Shown here in pieces: positions 55,691 through 64,000 of a DNA stretch of 64,000 nucleotides. Every line of letters starts with the position of its first letter. Position 1 is the stretch's first letter. Both the position numbers and the translations under genes were made by a program. The DNA comes from Nepenthes gracilis (taxonomy: Eukaryota > Streptophyta > Magnoliopsida > Caryophyllales > Nepenthaceae). The notes below the pieces were generated by a model that saw only the letters and a list, made by a program, of their open reading frames with translations, was not told the origin of the DNA and made no database searches. The DNA is taken from contig BSYO01000009.1 of NCBI GenBank assembly GCA_033239525.1, forward strand, positions 13,103,299-13,167,298. The letters are read 5' to 3'.

Positions 55691-57282
55691 CCGTCTGGAT
55701 AGGTCGTTAGACTGTCTTTTGCCGCCATCCCTTGCTTTTGTATCTTACTTGCTTCTTGTTACTGAGTGAAAAGTGGCTATTTCTTCTTTGCACTTGTACT
55801 CTTCTGGTGTGGTATGCCGCTTGCAATCTTCGTTTAATGTGATCTGTGGGATCATTTCCCGTGCTTGAATGCTAAGCTTTCAGAGCTATTGTTGCTAAGG
55901 CCCTGTCCAGGCGCCCTCTTGCGCTGTGCTCGTCCTTCGCCAGAGGATGTCATCGCAGCTCACGCGCTTAATGGGAAGCTCGATCCGGTAGGGCGGATGT
56001 CGTCACAAGTCCCGTGGAGCCACAGCAAGGGTCAGCCGGGGCTGTCAGGCTGCGGCAACTGGACTCCGCGGTCTAGGCCTTGGTCGCGTATGATTGCGGG
56101 AGGTGTGTGGCCCCTGCTCAAGGCGCTGTAAACACCAAGTTTAAGGTCCTGACCCACAACCATTGTAGACTAAGGGTGCTCTCCTTTGTATAAGAAGGTC
56201 GCCGCACGCCTGCGATTTTTGCCCCCTAAGGTTTTGTCGACCGTAGATTGGGGACTTCGAAAGCCCCCAGGCCTAATGTTCCGACCGCCTGGGTTGTTGG
56301 TGTGAAGCCTCTTCGGCAGACCGCCTGGGTCCTTTTGACAAGATGTCTAAGTCTGCGGGTGGCTGCTTCCGGGCCTTCTGGCATCGAGCCAAAGCGCAGG
56401 GGGCCGCTTGGGCCTATTGGCACTGAGCCAAGATGTATAGGGTCGTCCCGGGCCGTCTGGCGCGAAGACGAAGTCCTGGGACGGTCGCTTTCAGATCGTC
56501 TGGCGCGGGGCCAAGGACTGATTTTACGGACGGACGTTTATCCTCCCGACTTAGGGGCAGTCTAGGTCGTATTTTATGTCATGTTATGCAATCATGCGTA
56601 TGAACAGATAATACTACCATTTTATCAATGGAAACGTGATTCAAGCAAGCAGCATGATGAATGTAAGACTTACCTGGGTTCAGCGTGGAACCATCGCAGG
56701 TGTTTGTTGGCAGGAGACGTGCTACACCTTCGGGTCCCGTCTGGGGTTCCGGGCATATGATCTATGCGTACCACTTTGGAGGGTTTCCGGGGTGCTCTAT
56801 TAGGCGCTTCGGCCTATGCCCCTACGCTCCGAAGGGTCCGATCCCTTGCCCGGATTGGTCGGGCGACATATGGCAGATCCTTTGCTAAGGCTGGCCTTCT
56901 TTGGTCGCCAGGGGGGTAAGGGGGCGAAGCCCCCAGTGTTCATACCTTCCGGCCGATATGGTGACTCGTATGTGTGATGCTGATATCCTTGACCATTCTT
57001 GGAGTTAGACGACGGAGCCCGCAGGTATAGCTTAATCGATGGGGGGTCATCGCGACCGATGACTTCGCTCCAGCTGAGGGAATAATTTGCGTTCGGGGTG
57101 TTGATCCGCTCTATCCTTCCGGGGGTTAAGGAATGGAGCCCCAGGGCATGGCTACCCAGTGTGGGATCGTCACCATAGGAGGCCATGGTCTGAGCCATAG
57201 CGCTAGCTGGAACTTGAGTGCTGTCCGCTTTTATATGTGAGATTGAGTATTGAAGGGAGACGCTAGACTTTTTGTCGCGTTT
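55691..57282. other. LARD internal DNA, no gene seen
   Basis: About 1.6 kb, GC-rich, without a supported gene. It contains three similar stretches around CCGTCTGGCGCGAAG-like text (about 56,330-56,520). Confidence 0.55.
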
Positions 57283-57299
57283 CCCACAAACGGCGCCAA
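57283..57299 (-). other. Primer binding site of the LARD
   Basis: On the minus strand TTGGCGCCGTTTGTGGG follows the 5' LTR directly. TGGCGCCGTT matches the complement of the 3' end of tRNA-Asp over ten bases. TGGCGCCGTCTGTGGG-type sites are common in Tat-lineage gypsy elements. Confidence 0.75.
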
Positions 57300-58873
57300 T
57301 ATTGCGTCCCAGGTTCGCGGTTGTTGTACGGATTAGGGAGCCTTTGGATTACTAAGCACGCGGTGGCGTCAAGTGAAGGGTCTGGTCTCCGTAACTCTAA
57401 ACCTGGACCTGCACAACACAAACAACAAACAAGAGGTTAGAGGCCGACGGGGGTTGTCCCCCGCCGACACTCTGACGCTCAAGTCAGATATCTTCTGCAA
57501 TAAACGGAGGAATGCATGCGTAAGATGCGAGAATGAGGGGAGTGTGAGAAGGATGTGATTGGAGGCATGAGCTCCATGGATGCGCCCGTGGAGAGCGGCT
57601 TACTCGTGCGCCCGTGGAAGGCGGCTTAGAGGAAATCCCTCTTAGGGTGTGCCCGCGAAGGACGGCTTAGAGATGCGCCCGTAGAGGGGCGGCTTGGAGA
57701 GGCGCCCGCGGAGGGCAGCTTGGGGGTGCGCCCGCGAAGGGCGGCTTAGAGAATCCCTGCTTCTGGGTCAGACGGCGTGCCCGCAAGCCTCGCTGATATT
57801 TGGAGGCTTAGCAAGCATGGAGATATTGGGCCCGTTCTGCCCGGGTTATACTAGCGGGCTGCTAAATACGGACTTGCCCATTTGGCCCGAGCAAGCAAAA
57901 TAGGACCCGTGCAGTTAAGAGCCGCAGGATATTACCTCAGGATAACTACGTAGTTCGTGCGGACGAACACTAGGGTGAGTGCTCTGTACTCTACCGACTG
58001 AGGTACTTCTTCTTCATGTTGATGGGCGTCCATTGTTGGAGCAGATGAGCGTCAGGGAAAGCCTTCGGGCTCTGCCTCTGTGAGGAGCTCTGGGTGTGAT
58101 TCTGGCACAGATCTAGCTGCTATTTGGGCGAGCTTCATGCTTCCGTTTCCGCCGCAGTTTGGGAGGAACGGCTAAGCGCCATTCTCGAAAGAACCCAAAC
58201 CCTGCCTTGGCTTTGGCTCGGGCTGAGCAGCCGAACGCCCTGGGAGGAGGTTCATGGAACCTTGTTACGGGGAAGCTCTGTATTGCACCGACTAAAAGGG
58301 GGAATTGCAGGATTTGGTCGCCGGGACCGCCGAGTGGTCCGTTTGGGTCAAGAACGGAGGAGATGTGCCGGTCGCCATGGACAGTGAGCTTTGGGCTCCA
58401 TCTAGCGCCGATTTGAGAGGGAATCGTTGAGTGCCGTCGGCAGGAAAGCTCTGCGCCATATTCTTCTAGAAACGACGGCAATGGGAGAGCTTCAGGTCAT
58501 CGACGGAAAGGGTTCCGTGGTTTGCCTGGCTCACCGACGGCTGAATCGGGCTCGTTCTCTTCTCTGCCGAGTTTCCTTCTTCTTCTTTTCACGAAGATGA
58601 GGAGAGAGAGAGAGTCCCTGACTCGGCCGAAAACGGAGGCCCGGCCTGGAGAGTCAGGAAAAGTGGCTTTTTCCCTCTGCTTTTTCTTCCCCCCTTTCCT
58701 GTGCAGGGGCTGGTCCTTTTATCGGGAAGGGGATGAATGTTTTCCCTCCAAAACGGGCCCAAAATTTCCCACCAAGAATAATCTTCCCGCCAAGACGGAA
58801 ATATTTCCCGCCTTAGCGAGACTTCTTCGGTACGCCTTTGGTTTCGAGTTGGCCCGCAATACCGGACCCAACA
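57300..58873 (-). repeat. LARD LTR, right (5' LTR)
   Basis: About 1,574 bp. It is highly similar to the left LTR and carries the empty site of the short insertion near 57,592. The minisatellite of ~33-bp units is at about 57,585-57,750. At its left end TG has become TA. Confidence 0.88.
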
Positions 58874-58878
58874 CAAAC
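58874..58878. other. Target site duplication CAAAC, right copy
   Basis: Pairs with 51,900-51,904. Confidence 0.93.
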
Positions 58879-59684
58879 AAATGTCCAATTAAAAAATAGT
58901 CATTTCAAAATGTATATATATATATATATATACCAAAAGTGATCCGAATGTCAAATCCAATAAGAAAAGTCCAAGCAGATATCTTATCTAATGTCCAATC
59001 GAAAGCTTGATCAAATCATGATTTGAGGCAGAATTCAATAGCCAGATGATTAAATCGCGTGCACAGAAGCAACATTAGCACCGTAACTTGATAGTCCAAA
59101 GTCTGAATCAGAACATATATTTAAAAATTAAATGTAGAGATATACCAAAACCCATCAGTGGGCAAAATAGATAAATCTAAAATCCAAGTCCAAATCAAAA
59201 TTTAATATACTAAATCTATGCAAAAATACAAGGTATACACTAATTTAAATTTTGATTTTTTTAAAGACTAATTTAAAGAAATGGATACTCCTGATTTGAT
59301 AATCTTAGGCCAAATCAAATGCAATTTGGATTAGTATGCTAGCCACCTATGTACTCTGTCTTCCATAGGTAAGGTTGCTTATTATATTTTGTGACCCGTA
59401 ATTTTTGGTGTAATTTTTTAAGTTGTCAGATATATTAGGATATTTAAATATATTAAATTTTATTAAAATATCCAAAGAGGGAGGGTCACTACATCGAAGC
59501 CTTTCCTATTGGTAGAAAGATATTTTCAATAACAAATATCATCTCGTCAGAAGTTGGCCATAATCCCGGTACATACATGTTAAAATATATGGCCTAATAC
59601 AAGTTTCATACTCATATTCATACAAATATATTAGTATAAAAATATATAGTATTAGATATTTTTTAGATTTTCTATGATGGATCG
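58879..59684. other. AT-rich arm DNA, no gene seen
   Basis: Mirror of about 21,160-21,908, with a TA microsatellite at 58,914-58,932. It includes the mirrored TGTAGTGACCC site near 59,493. Confidence 0.65.
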
Positions 59685-61763
59685 GATAAACTAAATACCA
59701 TCTAAACATAATATCCGTCAATAGTTAAATACAAATCATAATAAACCACAATATATATATGTATAAATCAAACATGTATAGAATCTAAAATCATGCTACA
59801 ACATCGGTGGGTTTGATGCCTACCCAAAAATATGAGGACAGATACCTATAAAAATATCAATCTAACATACACATATATAATCAACAATATTGCAGAAGCA
59901 AAGATACATCTCTAACAAACTTCCGTGAACTTACACTATGTGAAATATCTTATTTCACTTCCACAAAATAATCCAATACAAAATAATAATTCTATCCATG
60001 ATCAAACATAATGCCGGCAGTTATGGACATCACAAAATACCACACGAGCTAGTAATATCGCTAGAAAATTCATAATACATAAAAAATCATATCTGAAAAC
60101 CAAACTAACCAATCTATAATAAGCAAAATGATTTAAACATGTCCAAAATATAACAATATCTAAACGTTAGAACTAATAAGTCTAAACTCTTCTGAATCTT
60201 TGATCTAATTCGCTGGATAAAAACTCCTGCATCTCTTACTTATTTGAAAGTTAGTAAAAATAGTAAGAAAGTAAGCGAAATACTCAATAAGGTATAAATA
60301 TAAATAAAGAACAAATACATTATACTTTTAAAATAAATTGATGTAATGAAATAGGATTATATTGCATATATAATATAAAACATGATCAAATAGCATTTTC
60401 GGAACACATTTAATTTTTCTTATTTTATATCTGATTCCTTTAATTTTCAAACATGCAAAAAACTTATTCATCTTTATGGATCAGGGCTAGTAGGCCTTAT
60501 CAACTAACGGAGTATTTGATCGACATTTGTATTGTACTCAGTCCACATAATCGAATGCCAAAATCGCACAATATAACGATACTTCTTACTTATTTACATT
60601 CCAAAAATAAGATAGATCGTGTTCAGTTCACACAATTAAAGACCATATCCTCCTTATTTACATTCCAAAAGTAGGATGAATTGTATTCAGTTGACACAAT
60701 CAAAGGCCAAAATCGCACAATACACCGGTACTTATTTAGACAACGATCTACACTATATTATCATAAGGTAGACCAAAAAATACTATCATTTGAAATAAAA
60801 ATTATCGGTCTAATTGCTTGATTTCTTTTAATATTTCATATTAAAAACTCTATATAAATATTCATAATCCTTTTCTTTTATTTTCTCACTCCGAGAGAAA
60901 ATACCAAAATAGATAACAGATTGTAGAGTTTCAATTTCTTAATACTTATTCATAATTTCATATTCTTGAGAATATAGATACATCATATTCATATGGATTT
61001 AAATCTTACGCTTTAACAGGTACTTTTTTATAAAAAGCAAATATGCAAATAATCATGGATTTCAACATAAATGGACTATAAATCATAATTCTCAAATTCC
61101 AGTTATGTAGAAGCTTTGCGCATATTTACCAATATAAAATATGAACCAAATACTGAAAAATAACATATAATTTATAATACATTTAATCCACAAATCTCAA
61201 ATACCAGTATAAAACCACTGAACAACCGGTAAAATATATATACATGTACAGAATAAACAGATGAGTGTATAAAAATAACATGCATGTTAATAAAATCTCC
61301 AAATAGTAGTCAAATATTATCAGATATGAAATCAGACCAAAGATAGTACTAGAGGATATTTTCCTCAATTTTATTTCAAGCAGATTTGCCAAAAGGATGT
61401 TCTGAGGTACTCGAATTGGGCCCACTCTCTACCAATGCGCACCCCTTTCTCCCTCCTCCCTTCGCACGCCTCTGCCTCTCTCTCCCTCTTCTCCCCTTTT
61501 TTCCTTCGCTATCCCTAAAACCCTCTTGATTTCTGTTTTCTTCCTTTTTTTACTTATACATATATATATATTAATTTTACTTTTCTTATATTCCAAAATC
61601 TAAATTGATACTCGAACAATAGCATGAGCCACTCTAGGCGTCACTCCACAATTTCGATCATTCTCTAAAATCTCACAATATTTAATTAATTTTTATCACA
61701 TCTATATTACCCAAAAATAATAAATAATTTTAATAAAATCGGATGAAAAATTGGGGTATCACA
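59685..61763 (-). mobile_element. LTR A, right arm copy, uninterrupted
   Basis: Mirror of 1,479-2,374 plus 19,981-21,160. The minus-strand start TGTGATACCCC is at 61,763. The pre-insertion site of the chromovirus array lies near 60,865-60,875. About 2.08 kb; the inner end is an estimate. Confidence 0.75.
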
Positions 61764-61775
61764 TTCTCCCTCACT
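61764..61775 (-). other. Polypurine tract, right arm
   Basis: AGTGAGGGAGAA on the minus strand directly before LTR A, as at 1,467-1,478. Confidence 0.7.
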
Positions 61776-64000
61776 TATAAAAATTCGTCCTTGAAATTTA
61801 CACACATCAATTTTCAAACAAATAAAGATAATTCTTCCAAACTTAACCTCAGCCAAAAGATTCCTCCGAAAACATGATCCTCAATACCTAATCTTTTCTA
61901 TCTCAAAATTTGAATAGAAACCTCAACATAAAATAGCTCCTCAAAATTAGCAACAATTCACATTTAATCACATATGAAAGATCACTTACATATCTTCCCA
62001 ATATACATACATAAAACACACCATAACAATCCACAAAACTCAAGGCAACGCTAATTCGTAGGTCATCTCTCCAATTCACTCCAAAAACTCAAATGGCCTA
62101 AAGAATCTCAATCTATCATCTATTCCCAAAACTCAAAATTCTCCTTTTCAGGATATTTTCAGAAATATCTGACTACACTTCTCGAATTTTCAATTGGGTT
62201 ACAAATTTGATCTCTTACTTCAACCCTCAGATCCAATCTCATGACTGATGACTATGGCCCACAAACATCTGCTGCAACACTCTCATCGATCATCTGATTG
62301 CAAATTATTGCCATATCAAAATTTAACTTGGTGCCCAATGTCTCAAGCGAACTTGTTTAAAATTTTAACACAAACTTGAAATCATTTTTGAAACCTCAAA
62401 TTCGAAATACTTTGCAATCTCATCATTTCGTTGGTATGCCAACGATCCAACTTAATCTATTCAATGCATCATCTGAATAAGCATTAAATGGGCCAATCTA
62501 TAAATACTCAATCCACAATACCCAAACAGCATTCATATTTCTCAGAGTCCTCGACAACCCCGAAATCAAAATCCATGGAGGCTTCTCATTCATAATTCAT
62601 ATCCTCGATATTCAGAATACAAATCTTTTTCCAAAAGAAAAACATCTCACTTACTCGAACATTAAGATTCGTTCGCAATTCACTACCCAAAACTTGGACA
62701 ACTCCCTTAAACACGAAGCATCCATCAATTATAACTTATCACCCAAATTTATTTCCTTCAAAATCACATATTGCACCTGAAGATACAACAACACTATTCT
62801 CAATCCTCTTGAGAGCAATCACATAGAGAAGCTCTTTATTTTGTTTGACATCTCCCATGAAACAAACACATAAAATTCAAAAACTTTCAACTGAAAACAT
62901 TAGCAATAATATTCCTCTTGACTGATAATACATTTCATAAGTATAATCCTTCAACAACCTCACTAACTTATACTACCACTTGATCAATTTTTTCTGACTG
63001 ATACCGAAACTCACCATTACGGTCATTAAGTGAATCCAACCATTTACACTGTAGCATGATTAACTCTCTTTTTGTAAAATAATTTTCTCAAACCTTTAGA
63101 GTCAATTAGATGATAACTATTTCCATATAAGCAATACTTATAAATCCTCAAAGCAAAGATACTGATCGTTGACTCATGTTTTGGAGATATTCTGATCATA
63201 GGCTTCCCACTGACTTAACTCAAGGGCAACCACCCATATACGCTATTCTGAATACAACCTCAAATCTTCCTCGAAAGCATCACAACTTATCACAGATTAA
63301 CTTGATCCATTAGGAGTCAATCCAAATGATATGATCGATAATTTACCATTAATTCTTCAAAAGCTATTCCCACATATCTCACTCTAACGAATACCGATTG
63401 CTTCCAGGCCAAACACCCCATGAACACTACAATCCTTGAGGAATACTTAATGGATAACTTACCAGATTTAGCTGGACCCAAGAAAATCACACACCTTTGC
63501 GACATCAGTCAGTCTTTCCCAATACCCGCTTATTAAATCATTCATCTCCTGAACCAAAATTTTTAATCATCCTCATATAACCTCATCAGTTCATCTTACT
63601 TAACCAAAGGTTCTAAAGCATCCCATGGCGGACACCCAACCGATACTTCCTCAATTCTATATGGAATTCTTAAAAATCGGTCCTGATCCCAATACAACTT
63701 TGACAATAAACTCAATTTACCAATCAAAAGATAAATCAGCTTAATCTTTTCTTCCAATAAACATCCTCGAATACTTACACAACTAAAAAATTTCTAGTGA
63801 CCACAAGATGACTTCCAGATGTGGTCACGTATGCTAACTAAACTCGACACCCACCATAGCCAACGGTTTGCAGGCAAAAAATCGATATCAATTCTATCGC
63901 CTCTTGATCGATTCTTTTACGAATTCAAAATTCATAACCTAATTTGTAAACATATGCTTAGTGTGGCAACTCTCCAACCAGACACCCCTACTATTACATC
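61776..64000 (-). pseudogene. Decayed Ty3/gypsy pol, right arm
   Basis: Mirror of 1-1,466, extending about 760 bp further upstream, up to the window edge. On the minus strand RNase H starts near 63,290 with degenerate ISCDAFEEDLRLYS, and integrase and the NFKDEFL end follow towards 61,776. The extra part (63,250-64,000) should hold RT and the RT-RNase H connection, but only scattered text can be read; a 62-codon frame at 63,505-63,317 belongs to it. Many stops and shifts show an old copy. Confidence 0.7.

Larger units (their letters stand above)
51905..58873 (-). mobile_element. LARD-like non-autonomous LTR element, GC-rich
   Basis: Two direct LTRs (51,905-53,808 and 57,300-58,873) with a 3.49-kb internal region and a CAAAC target duplication. 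On the minus strand the LTR reads TGTTGGGTCCGG...GACGCAACA. A primer site lies beside the right LTR and a G-rich purine tract beside the left LTR, so the element is on the minus strand. No gag, protease, RT, RNase H or integrase is visible, so it must have been moved by proteins of another element. It is much more GC-rich than its surroundings. The primer site type and the antisense ORF suggest a derivative of the Tat lineage of Ty3/gypsy. Confidence 0.88.
46525..63240 (-). repeat. Right arm of the large inverted repeat
   Basis: Reverse complement of 1-27,324 with the later insertion at 51,905-58,873 removed; about 9.74 kb without it. The inner edge lies in the leader at GGCAGAAGAGG and the outer visible edge at 63,240 is set only by the start of the window. 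Gypsy pol text continues to 64,000. Confidence 0.92.

Noticed and set aside
55691..57282. Hidden gag or pol in the LARD internal region
   Set aside because: Scanning both strands shows no RT, RNase H, integrase or zinc-knuckle motif.

Overview
This window is a stretch of plant (angiosperm, probably eudicot) repeat-rich nuclear DNA. No ordinary host gene, rRNA, tRNA gene or CRISPR array is visible. Everything recognisable is a mobile or viral sequence: Ty3/gypsy LTR retrotransposons, a GC-rich non-autonomous LTR element, an L1-type LINE with a short relative, and rearranged copies of an endogenous pararetrovirus (EPRV, Caulimoviridae-like).

Large-scale layout. Positions 1-27,324 and 46,525-63,240 are arms of one large inverted repeat; both probably run past the left edge of the window. 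Without later insertions each arm is about 9.7 kb. From outside inwards each arm holds a decayed gypsy pol (RNase H to integrase), its 3' LTR (LTR A), AT-rich DNA, a second related LTR in the opposite orientation (LTR B) flanked by ~440-bp direct repeats, and fragments of the EPRV. After the arms formed, the left arm received a 17.6-kb minus-strand gypsy chromovirus array (2,375-19,980, target duplication ATGAA) with the structure LTR-internal-LTR-internal-LTR. The right arm received a 7.0-kb minus-strand LARD-like element (51,905-58,873, target duplication CAAAC), which carries an antisense coiled-coil ORF and a 53-bp tandem repeat array. Each arm supplies the empty site for the insertion in the other.

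The 19-kb centre (27,325-46,524) is a patchwork of EPRV. On the minus strand, a virus-like promoter, tRNA-Met primer site, coat/zinc-knuckle, coiled-coil, protease and truncated reverse transcriptase run from about 31,820 down to 27,619. Upstream of that promoter, also on the minus strand, lies a different set of ORFs (32,226-35,214) bounded on both sides by copies of the same intergenic region. On the plus strand, an RNase H domain (35,692-36,234) is followed, with a 38-nt overlap, by an ORF with an F-box and an F-box-associated-like C-terminal part. That ORF ends just before another copy of the viral intergenic region and promoter. It is split by an 8.7-kb LINE (36,509-45,236) with an 18-bp target duplication; the LINE's ORF2 is itself split by a 279-bp short insertion.

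Most notable: (1) an F-box ORF in a pararetrovirus genome position; (2) two ORF sets sharing one intergenic region, which suggests a two-component virus; (3) a conserved, covarying 3' hairpin shared by the LINE and two short insertions; (4) the nested palindrome whose inner breakpoints lie in EPRV sequence; (5) clustering of differences between the gypsy LTR copies at CAG/CTG sites, which looks like consensus error at methylated CHG sites.
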